Shown here in pieces: positions 27,810-38,529 of a DNA stretch of 64,000 nt; position 1 is the stretch's first letter; every line of letters begins with the position of its first letter. The position numbers and the translations under genes were made by a program. The stretch comes from Polychytrium aggregatum (Eukaryota > Chytridiomycota > Chytridiomycetes > Polychytriales), in the NCBI RefSeq assembly GCF_025602895.1, contig NW_026516351.1, positions 32,616 through 96,615 on the forward strand, given 5' to 3'. The notes beneath the pieces were generated by a model. It was not told where the DNA came from. It made no database searches and was given only the letters and a program-made list of their open reading frames with translations.

Positions 27810-30800
27810 ATGCCGCTCTTGCGACTCACCCCGGCCTTCCTGAGGACATCCAGCCATTCACACCGCCTCGCGCACCACCATATCCGCAGCATCGTCGCCT
27901 CTTCGACACGGGCGTACTCGGTCCACAACGACGAGGTTGCAAAGCCCGCGTCCGTGACATTCTCCAACCAGTCCAAGCTGCCCCGACTGCCCATTCCCGA
28001 TCTGCAGGAAAGCGCGGCCAAGTACCTCGAGTCATGCAAGCCGCTGCTGACTCCCGAGGAGTTTGAATCGACCCAGCAGGCTGTCCAGGACTTCGTCAAG
28101 GCCGGAGGACTGGGCGAGACCCTGCAGCAGCGCCTGGTCGATCTCGACGCCAAAGAGCCGGTATGCCCAGTTGCCCCATTCGCTCATTCACACCGCTGTC
28201 TCGTCCGCCGGACCGTGCGATCGTCATGACAGCATGCGGGCTTGTCGACTCTTAATCATATCAAATAGCAACACAAGCAGCACACTTATCCAACCGGCTC
28301 TCCTTTTTTCCGCTCCTGACTCGGGCGCTGACTTGCCCTGTGTGCAGTATTCGTGGCTTGAGAAGCTCTGGCTCAACAAGGCCTATCTGGAGTACCGCGA
28401 GCCCAGCTTCATCAACGTCAACTGGTGGACCCAGCTCGCCGATCATCCCAAGGCCACCAAGAGATCGTTCAGCCACCACCCCCCGACCGGCGTCTTCTCG
28501 ACCTTCCAGATCGAGCGCGCCGCTGGCCTGATCACGAACCTGATCAGCTTCAGCGAGGCTGTCAACAAGTAATGACCGTGCACCATTGATTGCTGTTCCC
28601 CCGAGCAGTTGCATCAGTGGCTTGGAGCGATTTGATCCTGGGGCTGTTGCTCAGAGCGATTCCATCGAGCAGCCACGGACTGTGACTGTCGCATAGGCTC
28701 GCTTTCCACGACGCCCCGTGGTTGCGGGTGTCGGGCTCCTTTCCGCCTTTGTCGCCATCGGCCGTGCTCTTTGTCGCAAACATATCCACTGATGCCCTGC
28801 TGCTCTCTCTGCAGTGGCCAGATCGCCCCAGAATATGTCAAGAGCCAGCCGCTTTGCATGAGCCAGTACAAGAACCAGTTCGGCGCTACACGTGTTCCTT
28901 CCCCCAACGCCGACACCGTCATTCTGAACCATCCTGCCACCGCCAACCACATCATCGTCATGGCCAGCAACCAGATCTTCAAGATGGATGTGCGAAAGGA
29001 CGACGGCACTCGGCTCTCTCTCCACGATCTTCAGAGGTAAACATGGCGGCTCGAACAAGCGAGGATCGAGATTCATTTCAACCAGACAGAGTTGTCGTAT
29101 TGATCTGTACAGAGCGGGCTTTGGAGCAAGCGGATCCTCCTCAGCTAGATGGCCGTGCTCAAGCACAGGCAGAACACCAATCCCGTCGACTGGCCGCTAG
29201 ACTAAACTCTCGCTGCCGTTCTCCCCCCAGATCGCTGTACAAGATCACCGAGCACAGTCTGCATGACGCTCCCGAGCCTGCCATTGGGCGGCTGACTGCT
29301 GTCGATCGCGATACCTGGACACAGGTACGATTTGTATGCACACGTCCATGCGACCCACGACGGCGCATCGACCCTACCGCCAGCAGCCAATGCATGCATC
29401 CATGGCACTCCGTCGCTGAGCCTGCTTCTCCCGTCCCAATTGTGCTCACAGACCTACCAGCACCTACTCTCGCTGGACAAGCAGAATGCCGAGAACATGA
29501 AGATCATCCAGGACGCGCTCTTTGTCGTCTGCCTCGATGACTCGTCCACCGTTGCCAACTTTGACCGATCCCACCTGCAGTTCTTCCACAACTTTGACGG
29601 CTCCAACCGCTGGTTTGACAAGGCTATCCAGCTGATCGTCACCAACAACGGCCGTGCCGGCATCAACGGAGAGGTAACGACGACAGTAGCAGTGGCAGCA
29701 GCATGACTGGCAGGATGAGCTAGTATCTGGCTGTTTGAAACGCAAGGACTTGGAATGCAGCGGATGGCTGACAACCTGCATCACTGTGCGTGCAGCACTC
29801 TCCCGCAGATGCCGTTATTGCCGGTAAAATGATGGACTACATCGTCCAAAAGTGAGTCTTGTCCTCTCCGGGCGAGAGATGCAAGCCCCGGCGCTCTTGG
29901 CTGCACACACAAGCTGACTTGCGCGAGTGGGATTGCCGCGATGGTACTGTATCAGCCCTTGCGACTGACTCTGCATGTCGTTCCCGATGATCGCTAGTGA
30001 GCCTGCTGTCGATCCCGCCTCCGTGGAGCAGTTCGCCGTGCCCTCGGTTCGACGACTGGAGTGGATCGTGGACGAAAAGGTCACCAAGGCCATCGATGAA
30101 GCCCTGTTTGCCTCCGAGCACGCCGCCAGAAACATCGAGAGCTGCATCCTCCACACCGACGCCTACGGTGCCCGCTATATCAAGGAAGTCGGTAGGTGTT
30201 TGTCTATGTTGTACTGGAGCCTGGTGATGATGGTGGCGTATTGGGCTTCTTATCCGGACAGAAGCAGTCTGGGTGCCGCAGCATGCGACCGAAATGATTC
30301 GAGCGACGCCGGTATGTGCTCTTACACGCCCTTCTCTTACTGCCACCCCCTCCTCCTCAGCCGGCGCCAGCCCCGATGCCTATGTCCAGATGGCGCTCCA
30401 GCTCACATGGAGACGCCTGCACAACGACCCCACGGCAGTCTACGAGTCGGTCTCGACACGCCAGTTTTTGCACGGCCGCACCGAGACCGCGCGAAGCCTT
30501 TCCAAAGAGTCCTGGGACTTTTGCAAGGCCTTTGATGACGACAATGTCCTTGTAAGTGGATCGATGCATGCACGCAGCAGTGAAGCGCATGGGCAAGTCG
30601 GGAACGGTGACTGTCCCGCATCACATTCCTCTGCGAGACCATCCGTACGCTAATGTGCCGGGCGGTCCCTTGGCTTGCAGTACGAGGACAAGACCCAGCT
30701 CTTCCGCAAGGCCGTCGCGGCGCAGTCCAAGTATGTCCGCGAGGCGAGCCAGGGCAAGGGCATCGACCGCCACTTCCTTGGTCTGAGAAGCATGATCACC

Positions 30801-31380
30801 AAGGAGGATGCCGAGAACGAAGCCGGCATGGCCATTTTCAAGGATCCGGCGTTCTCCCGAAGCGTCAACTTCCGGCTGTCCTCGAGCAACGTCTCCCCCG
30901 GCAAGCACTTTTTCGGTGGCTTCGGGCCGGTGGTGGTCGACGGCTATGGTGTCAACTACGCCATCGACACGGACCAGCTCAAGTTTTCGATTTCGCGCAG
31001 CATTCGCTGCAAGGAGACCTCGGCCTTCAAATTCCGAGAGACGCTGCAACGAACGCTGACGGATATGATGATTCTGTTCCCCAAGCGGTAGGTGGCTGCT
31101 GGCGTGCCTTTCCTCCCCTTCCGTTGCATCGATCGGGTCTCGCGCTGAGATTGCCCCGCTGTCTTCGCGCTTGCCCCCGATCCGATGTCCTCGTGCTTGC
31201 CGTCGCTCACACCGCCGTCGTGCCTGTGCCAGATCCGAGGTCTGGGGATACGACTGGAAGGATAAGCGCAAGCTCGAGCGCAAAGAGAGCGAGTACCTCC
31301 GAACGATGAAGCAGATCTCGGACGAGTACGAGCACAAGAAGCAGATCATTTCCGCCAAGTACGACCGAACGCAGAAATAA
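27810..31380 (+). CDS. Mitochondrial carnitine O-acetyltransferase
   Basis: Transfers acetyl groups between CoA and carnitine, moving acetyl units between peroxisome, cytosol and mitochondria. Ten exons: 27810-28160, 28348-28568, 28815-29036, 29231-29324, 29452-29673, 29796-29851, 29998-30191, 30361-30551, 30681-31087, 31233-31380, all in phase. The N-terminus (MPLLRLTPAFLRTSS, then many Arg/His/Ser and no acidic residues) looks like a mitochondrial presequence. Family blocks: LPRLPIPDL, PLCMSQYKNQFGATR, the catalytic-histidine motif GINGEHSPADA, ESVSTRQFLHGRTE and a VNYAIDTDQLKFSISRS block near the end. There is no peroxisomal SKL-type tail (it ends KYDRTQK). ATG 27810 has GCCACC before it. 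An acetyl rather than palmitoyl specificity is inferred from overall similarity. Confidence 0.93.
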
Positions 31381-31796
31381 ACTCCCCCCCCCGTCTGCCG
31401 GGGTGCCATCCAGTAGCCAGCGACGCAGTGACCCCCGGGTGCGGCCAGACCGCACAGCAGGGCGATGTGCCACTGCTTGTGAGCCGGTGATGTACATGCC
31501 AAGCAGGCATTGGTGCGCTGGGAGGTTGGGTGACCGCCCGACAGCCAAGCCCAGCCAAGAATAGGAGGAGGTCTGCGTCGATGTTGGTCACGCATGTCTG
31601 TTGCCGTTTCTGCGGCCTTGTTGTGGGCCACCGGACTTGCTCCTTTTGGCCACCCCCGTCTCCCAAGGTGCCCCCAGCATCCTCCTGGCTGGCCCAGTCC
31701 CGCCCCCACAAACTCCATCCAAACTGTCCATCCTGCTCGTCGCTTGCATCTGCCTCAAAGCCCACGTTTCCCCCGTCTCTAACACCCTCGTCCAAC
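31381..31796. other. Intergenic region upstream of the Sec14-like gene
   Basis: About 415 bp containing the carnitine acetyltransferase 3' UTR and the promoter of the next gene. No gene or clear element is seen. Confidence 0.45.
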
Positions 31797-33300
31797 ATGT
31801 CGATCACCACTGTCGATACTGCCAAGTTACAGGTGAGCACTGGCCCTCAGAGGGCTGCTTCATCCAGACCAGACCAGACCAGACCAGATACAGGCCCGCT
31901 CCTCTGTTGGGCACACGGACGCTGCGCAAACGGTCGTGGCCATCGTGCAGGACTGTGTCCCCTGTCGCTGCATTCGCCTGAGGGATGCGGCATCGATGTG
32001 CGCTGACTCTGGCACACCCGAAACCGCCCCCCCCCCTCTAAAGGAACTGATATCCCGAGTGCGATCGAGCCCCGATCTCGAGGCCCTCGACTCGAGCCAG
32101 CTCTCGGACTGGTGGATCCGCAAGTACTACATCTCTGCCGGCGGCAACCTCGATGTAGCCCTCAAGGCCATCGAAAACACACTGGTAAAGCCGGTCCTCC
32201 GGTGCGAGCTTGGTGCCCTCCCGGCCGATGGGCCATTGATCGGCTTGTGTGCTAATCCCACTTGCCATCCGTCCGTCCCTCCGTCCCTCCGTCCCTCCGT
32301 CCCTCCGTCCTGCTGCTGAAGATATGGCGCCGGGAGTTCCGGTATCAGGATATCTGGCACGAGAACTTTGCCGAGGAGGTCCAGTCTCGCAAGCTGTGTT
32401 TCCAGGGCAAAGCCCGAGATGGCTCGGCTATCCTGTACTGGAAGGGCAGCCGCCACGTTGCCGACGTCAAGAAAGCCGACCATCGCATCCGATTCATTGT
32501 CCGCACCATCGAGCAGGCCATTCGGGACGGGTGCGTTTGCGATCGAACAGCAGTGCCGCGCAGCGAATGGGCTATGCACGGCCGAGCTTTGGCCGACTGA
32601 GTTCTCCTCCAGCTGGCAACCCCCGCTCACTGATCATGTTTGCACCGACAGCATCCTGGATGACAGGCTGACCATTGTTGTCGACAAATCCGATGTCGGC
32701 TCAGAGAACCTCGACGGAATGCAGGTTCGTTTGGCGTGGCGGCTGCTGTGTTGCTGGCTCGGCAAGCGTCTGTTCATCCATTCATCCATTCATTCAGCCA
32801 TTCGGTCATTCAGCCTTTCATCCATTCATCCGGTCATTCGCCCATTCATCCTCGCTCGTCTGCACTGGCCCAGAGTTACTTACCACCAACCGGCTTTGCT
32901 CTTTTGTCTGCCGCTTTGCCCGGCTCGCACTGCACAGTTCTACCGCATGCTCATCCGGGTTCTCCAGGACAAGTTTCCCCAGATTCTCCAGCGGGTCATT
33001 GTCTTTCCGACAAACTGGATCCTGTGGACCACTTGGAAGGTCATCAAGTCCTTCTTGGATCCGTCGGTAGCCGACAAGTTCATCATGCTCGGGCCCAAAG
33101 AGATGCATGAGGGCCTCCTCCGATATCTCTCGCCCGAGGTCGTGCCTGTGCGCTACGGCGGGACCCTCACGGACCAGCAATGCGATGAATATTTTGTGCG
33201 AGAAAACGGCATGGCCCAGCAGCCAGCTGGCTTCAGAAGCAACCCGTGCCTTTCGACAGTCGACGACAGCTGCACGATGGACTCTGCCGTCTCGATATAG
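31797..33300 (+). CDS. CRAL-TRIO (Sec14-like) lipid-transfer domain protein
   Basis: Five exons, 31797-31832, 32044-32184, 32322-32530, 32652-32724 and 32938-33300, join in phase to about 270 residues. An N-terminal CRAL-TRIO-N-type helix region (LSDWWIRKYYISAGGNLDVA) precedes the lipid-binding domain: REFRYQDIWHENFAEEV, ILYWKGSRH, LTIVVDKSDVGSENLD, FYRMLIRVLQDKFPQIL, NWILWTTWKVIKSFLDP, FIMLGPKEMHEGLLRYL and VPVRYGGTLTD. The YGG at the end is typical of Sec14 proteins, which exchange phosphatidylinositol and other lipids between membranes. There is no signal or membrane segment. The ligand cannot be told from sequence. Confidence 0.9.
32273..32310. repeat. 8-bp tandem repeat in a Sec14-like gene intron
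   Basis: Nearly five copies of CCGTCCCT lie just before the acceptor of the intron 32185-32321 and may act as its polypyrimidine tract. Confidence 0.9.
32771..32850. repeat. CATTCATC-type degenerate repeat in a Sec14-like gene intron
   Basis: Irregular repetition of ATTCATCC / ATTCAGCC units in the intron 32725-32937. Confidence 0.7.
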
Positions 33301-33807
33301 CACAGAGTCGTAATCGGACCCACATACGCTCCTCAAGCGCATACGGACATGTGCTTTGTATTCCGCCTGTCTATTCATGTGTTTCGCCTGTCTGCTCATG
33401 TATTCTGCCTGTCTATTCATGTACTTTGCTTGCTGTTCATATCAATACTGTCGCTCTGCAATCATCCTTCCGACGACGACACCATGTCTCTGTTATGCTG
33501 CCCATTCCGCATCCACCGCATCCACCGCCTCGCTCCTCGCTGGTATCGGATCGACGGGCGGATTTCATCCGCATCCGATTCCATCGCCAGCGAGCATCCG
33601 ATTCCCGCGGCCGTGATCCCGCTGCGCCGGGCTCCGTTTCAAATCCGAGCCTGCCCCGCGTTGCTCCAGGGAAACGCAGGCGGCGCCGTTCTCAGCCCAG
33701 TATTTGAAGCTGCCCTTCGCCGCGGCTTGCTTGGTCGCCATCTGCCCCCCCCCTACAGCCACCGCTCTCTCCTCCACAACCGTCGTCCGCAGCTTTACCG
33801 CATTGCC
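33301..33807. other. Intergenic region with ~21-bp repeats
   Basis: About 500 bp between the Sec14-like and peroxiredoxin genes. From about 33345 to 33441 there are four degenerate copies of a 21-mer of the type CCTGTCTATTCATGTxxTTxG. No gene is supported. Confidence 0.5.
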
Positions 33808-34831
33808 ATGGCTCCCGTAAGTCTGCAGACTGTGCTCCTCGCCGATCGTCTCTCTGGAGCAGCAGACCCGGCCCCCCTGGCTTCTTGCGTCGCTTCTTCC
33901 AACCGCGACATGCACTGCGTTCCTTGATGGTGCTGGCGGCGCTCCTCTTCGATCGCTCCCCTCTTCTCCACCGCATTGGAGATGCCCATCTTGCATGTCG
34001 CTCAGCAGTATCACTCGCCCAAGTTGTGATCTACCACTGACATGCGTCCTGCTTCGTCGCGTGAACACATCCAGATCGAGGTCAACCACCGCATCCCCTC
34101 TGCCACCTTTGGCCACTCTGGCAACCCCGAGGAAGTCGGTGCCTGTGCTCGCCCCAGCACCATCTCGTCTGACGAGCTTTTCAACAACAAGAAGGTCGTC
34201 ATCTTTGCCGTTCCCTTTGCCTACAGGTACTACTACGCCGCCAGTCGGCCCAGCGCTTGATCTGCTTCGCGATCGCCCCTCCTCCACTAACCATCCAGAG
34301 AGTTTCATCCGCGTGGCGGGCGATTGATCTGCTGCACCGCAACTGAGGGCTGACTTGTCGTTGTCTGCTCTCGCACTTCAGTCCTGGATGCCAGGGCACC
34401 CATGTTCCGGGCTTCCTGGAGCACTATGATCAAATCAAGGCCAAGGGCGTCGACACCGTCGCCTGCGTGAGCACCGACTCGGTCTGGGTCATGGATGCCT
34501 GGGGCAAGGCCCTTGGTGTTGGCTCCAAGATTCTGATGCTCTCGGACGCCCACGCCGAGTTCTTTGACAAGCTTGGCCTGACCGTCGACTCGACCGCCAG
34601 TAAGTGCTATGCCGTATGCTCTTACCCGGCACCATTATTTGCCGCTGGGCAGCCCCAGTCGCGGCACCATCTCCTGACAGTTTGCTGCTCTCAGGCCCTC
34701 GCGCCGGATTCTACCTCAAGCGCCCCGAGCGCTTCGCCCTCATCGTCGACAACGGCACTGTCAAGTACGTCGGCGTCGATGCCAGAGATATCCAGCGCTC
34801 GGCCGCCGCTACTGTCCTGGCCAACCTCTAG
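33808..34831 (+). CDS. Type II (PRX5/AHP1-like) peroxiredoxin
   Basis: Thiol peroxidase reducing H2O2 and alkyl hydroperoxides. Four exons, 33808-33816, 34075-34226, 34382-34599 and 34695-34831, join in phase to about 171 residues, the usual size. The peroxidatic cysteine lies in SPGCQGTHVPGF, matching the TPTCSxxHLPG motif of the family with Thr replaced by Ser. Further blocks are VACVSTDSVWVMDAWGK and RFALIVDNGTVKYVGVD. An extra N-terminal cysteine (GACARP) and one in VACVS could serve as resolving partners. The first coding exon holds only ATG GCT CCC before GTAAGT. No targeting signal is seen, so a cytosolic location is inferred. Confidence 0.92.
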
Positions 34832-35160
34832 GCTCAATGTGTTGAGAATATATTGACGACTGCTCTTGAAATACGCTGGTCTTGGGATACGGTTGTCTTG
34901 GCTTGAGCCGCGTCCACGGCCGATGGATTGTACCATTTCCCAGCGAGTGCGATCGAGCATCCGTGATCATCTGCTCCGCATTCCATACCGCACACAAACT
35001 ATCCAACTGCCTCGCCTGAGAGATGCGGCTCTCAGCAAGTGGCGAATTATGGATGCATCTGTATTCCCATCCAAAAAAAAGAGCCATAAACACGGGATGT
35101 TCCGTTTCATTCTGCAAAGTGTATTACGGCGCGGCAAGAGCCGGCGTCCTGCTGCGTGAC
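34832..35160. other. Convergent intergenic region
   Basis: About 330 bp between the stops of the peroxiredoxin (+) and NDUFA9 (-) genes, so it holds two facing 3' UTRs. No other feature is seen. Confidence 0.5.
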
Positions 35161-37921
35161 TCAGACTCTCCACTCGGTGGTCTGGTACTTCTTGAGGATG
35201 GTCTCGAAAGGAGCGTGCTGGAACTGGTTGGAGCGGTATAGACGGACGAATCGGCTGATGGTGTCCTCGACGCTGAGCGGCTCGATACTGAGGTCCTTGA
35301 AGGTCAGGGCGCCAGGGGTGGCTTGGTCGTTGATGTACAGCTGGCGGCGCACCGGAGCGTGGCGGCAGTTAGCAAGGACGGTGTTAGAATTCATCCGCAG
35401 CATGTACGGCGCTGCAGAGGACATGGGAGCTGCTTGCATCGCATCCGACTTACTCGCTCGACTTCATCGGCGGTGATATGAGGGAAGACCATGACGGTGT
35501 CCAGAGCACGGCCAAAGAGCCTGAGCAGCAGGGGCAATTGATGAGCACACATTGGGCTGGTTCGACCTGCGTTCCAGTGAGCGGATGTGAGCGAGCGGCA
35601 GAACGGCGCCCGCAAACTTACTTGTAGACAGCTTTTGGGACGGGGAAGGTCTCGTGGGGATGCATGGCCATATCACAGAAAAACTTGAACAGGTTGCCGT
35701 AACGGTACTCGTAGGGGCTGACGGGGACAGCTGTGTCAGCTCAGCGAGATGCGGGATGGGATCCAACGCCATGGGGCAGATATGCGGAGCGGCACAGCAC
35801 CTACCCGTAGAGCTCGACGATCTTTCCGGCAACTTGGCTGTCAGACTCCATGGCGGCAAGAGCCTTGGCAACATCGCCAACCTAAAGCCGTCGAATAATG
35901 TCTCAGCTATAGTGCATCGCATTGATCCCCTTGTACACCGGCTCAGAAGGCTGAGACGAATCTGGGGGTCCATCGCCGCGTGTCGTCGAGCCGATCGCCT
36001 GCCGGCAGATGCGATCTACTTACATAGACGGGTCTCAGCAGAGTCTTGCCGCCGTTGGGAATGGGGGTCGGTCCGGGGACCCACTTTGTCCACCCTAGCA
36101 TGACAAACAGAGCGGGTTAACCAGTCTAGCTCGGCTGTCTCACAATGGTGTTGCGGCGCAAGGAGGATGTCGAGCATCAACGCCGACGAAAGTTGCGAAA
36201 GCCGCACCCAGATACCACCCATCAACCCATCAACCCATCAACCCATCAGCCCATCAACCCATCAACCCATCAACCCGCCCGTTCGCACTTACAGCCAAAG
36301 CGGTTCCAGAATTTGTCTTCCTTTCCGTACATGTATCCAGGTCGAACGATCGTGGCCTCAGGGAACTCCTCGCGCACCGCAATCTCACCGAGAGCCTAGC
36401 CAGGTCCGATGAGAGTTGTTAGGTCCTGAGCGCGCCTGTAATGTCGCACCGTACTCTGTTGCTGGCCACTCGTACCTTCGATCGGAGGAACGCAGAAGTC
36501 GAGTTGACATCAGCGTTGAGGGCAGAGACATGAATGAACTTGGTCGCACCCTCCTCACGGGCAATGCGAGCCAGTCGTCTGGCGCCATCGACATGCACAG
36601 CCTCGAAGGAGAAGTTCCTGGAAACCACAGGAAGAATGTCAATATGCACCGCCGTGGCAAAGGGGCTCGTAGGGCAGGAGGCAGGCAAAGATGCGGCAGT
36701 GGGGCTTACTTGGTGGTGAAGTCGCGGCCGACCAGGTTATAGACGACGTCGGAGTGACGGACACACTCGGCAATCTGGGTCTCGTTGCGGATATCAAAGC
36801 GCTGGCACGACAGAGAGCAGACGCATCAGCCGAGTCGATTCGTGTCTCCCCGAAGCGCGCATTTCTTTGGCGACCGGCTTGTTTGATTAGATACGCTGCA
36901 GAGTGATCGGTGGGCCTTACCAGCGGCACGATCTGGCCGAGATCGCCCATAAGCTTCAGGTGGCGCTTGTCGTCATCGTTGCCGCGGTACGGAATGACGA
37001 CCTGGGTGCCCTTCTTGCCTGTGTTGCAGATTCGCAAAAGCCGCGATCGTCAGCCACAGCCTTATTGCCAGTACGCATGTACTCTGCTTCCGAGCGATGC
37101 AGATTGCCGTCCGCGGTGCACTACGTCTCATAATCCCAAGGTTGTGTGTGTCGGGGTGCGTTTGGTATCATCTCGATAACATAGGTCGCGATTGCCGCTG
37201 TTCATAAACCGATGCGGCGGTTCGTCTATACATCCACAGCGCCTCGTTCCATGCTGTCTAGCTAGCGTATGCTGATCTCGGCTGCGTACGCACCAAGGTT
37301 GTTGACCAGGTATCTGCCGAGGAATCCGGTACAGCCAAAGACAGTGGAGACATGGCCTGCAGCCAAACAAAGGAGTCAGAGACAGCAGTGAGCAACGCCG
37401 CGACGATCCAACACCGGCTATCAACCGGGACTGCACGGCGAGGTCCACTTCCAACGCGAAGCGACTGGAGATTCGTGTCGGTTGCCACAGCCGTCAAAGA
37501 TAGGACCTGCATCCATCCAGTGATAACAGCGGAAACGTGGATTGTCCATCGACAGTACCGGAGACAGAGGAGCGGCCGCCGGGGCCTTGCTTCACAAAGA
37601 TCTCGCCGGCGGTCGATCGCTTGACGACATCGTGAATGCCACGCTGATTTGGTCGGAGACGCACAATGATTATTTTTCAATTATTGGAATGTTAGTGTAT
37701 CCGAGCTGGATCTGTCGGGTTGCTGCCTCGTCGGCCCGGCCCGGCCGCGAATGGCGAGGAAAAGGAATCGATCGAGGAGAACGGCGACAGCGCCGCAAAC
37801 CAAAAAGGAGCAGGCGCCATCGATATCGCCCGTTGCACCCGCACCAGCGACATGCGAGCCGTGCTGGGGGTACCTTATGAACGAGGCTGAGATTCGAGTG
37901 CAGGGACTTGGTCAGGACCAT
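35161..37921 (-). CDS. NDUFA9: NADH dehydrogenase (complex I) 39-kDa subunit
   Basis: Accessory, atypical short-chain-dehydrogenase-fold subunit of mitochondrial complex I that binds NADPH. Twelve exons on the minus strand, all joining in phase: 37921-37874, 37643-37559, 37356-37294, 37018-36921, 36801-36710, 36617-36476, 36395-36293, 36094-36024, 35881-35805, 35717-35622, 35556-35454, 35340-35161. Landmarks: presequence [30 protein letters not shown]; nucleotide-binding [58 protein letters not shown]; and [16 protein letters not shown] near the end. An in-frame ATG three codons upstream (37930) is an alternative start. An 8-bp repeat lies in one intron. Confidence 0.95.
36217..36272. repeat. 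8-bp minisatellite in an NDUFA9 intron
   Basis: Seven tandem copies of ACCCATCA (one with A to G at the first base) lie in the intron between exons 36395-36293 and 36094-36024. Confidence 0.95.
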
Positions 37922-38529
37922 CTTTTCCACCGAGATTCTCTGTCTGTCGAGTGATGCGGGGTGTCCTGGTCCAGAACGAAAGAATGGCGGCGACGAGGAA
38001 AACGCAATATCGAGCGCCGATTTTTGCGTTTTTCGCGGATGCGGGTCGAGTGCACTCGATCCACACTCGAGCCGTCACACACACACACACACACACACAC
38101 CAACGGCCGATCTGGTTCCCACGGCTCCTCGCTGGTGGGCAAGCTGGGTCTGGACTGTCAACTCTGAGACCACACGCCGACTTTTAGCTCGAGCTGTAGT
38201 CACAGGGTTCCATCGTCCGTCCCAATCCCGTTGTCTGTCAACGGCAGTCAGTTCTCCACACCAGCGAGGTGCATGGGGGCTGCAGACATGGTTCCGGTAT
38301 GGGGGCTGAATAATTACACTTTTGTCTGAAGCCACCTACAGGTAGGTGTGGTCTCCGAATCTCGCACAGACTGCTTCTTTGCTCGGTCCGTTGGCTCGTC
38401 CCCCCCCGTCTGGGCTCTTCGATGCCTCATCTTGGCCATCTGTGGTAGCAACCTTGGTACGGTCTTCACATCTTGGAGGGCGAACGGCGACGCGGAACCG
38501 AGAAATATTGCCGAGGAAGAGCGCTGCCG
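37922..38529. other. Intergenic region between G-alpha 3' end and NDUFA9 5' end
   Basis: About 600 bp containing the NDUFA9 promoter side (37922 onward), an AC dinucleotide run at about 38078-38100, and the G-alpha 3' UTR. No gene is supported. Confidence 0.45.
37997..38038 (-). promoter_or_regulatory. Inverted pair of TTGCGTTTT motifs upstream of NDUFA9
   Basis: On the minus strand TTGCGTTTTCC (37997-38007) lies about 80 nt before the NDUFA9 ATG. A second copy in the opposite orientation, ATTTTTGCGTTTTTC, follows at 38020-38034. The core matches the elements upstream of GAPDH and QCR9. The regulatory role is inferred. Confidence 0.4.

Noticed and set aside
36217-36272. Evenly spaced repeats considered as a CRISPR-like array
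   Set aside because: Units are directly adjacent 8-mers with no spacers, inside a eukaryotic intron; the same reasoning excludes the other tandem arrays.
38078-38102. AC-dinucleotide run considered as a Z-DNA or regulatory element
   Set aside because: Ordinary microsatellite length, without any supporting context.
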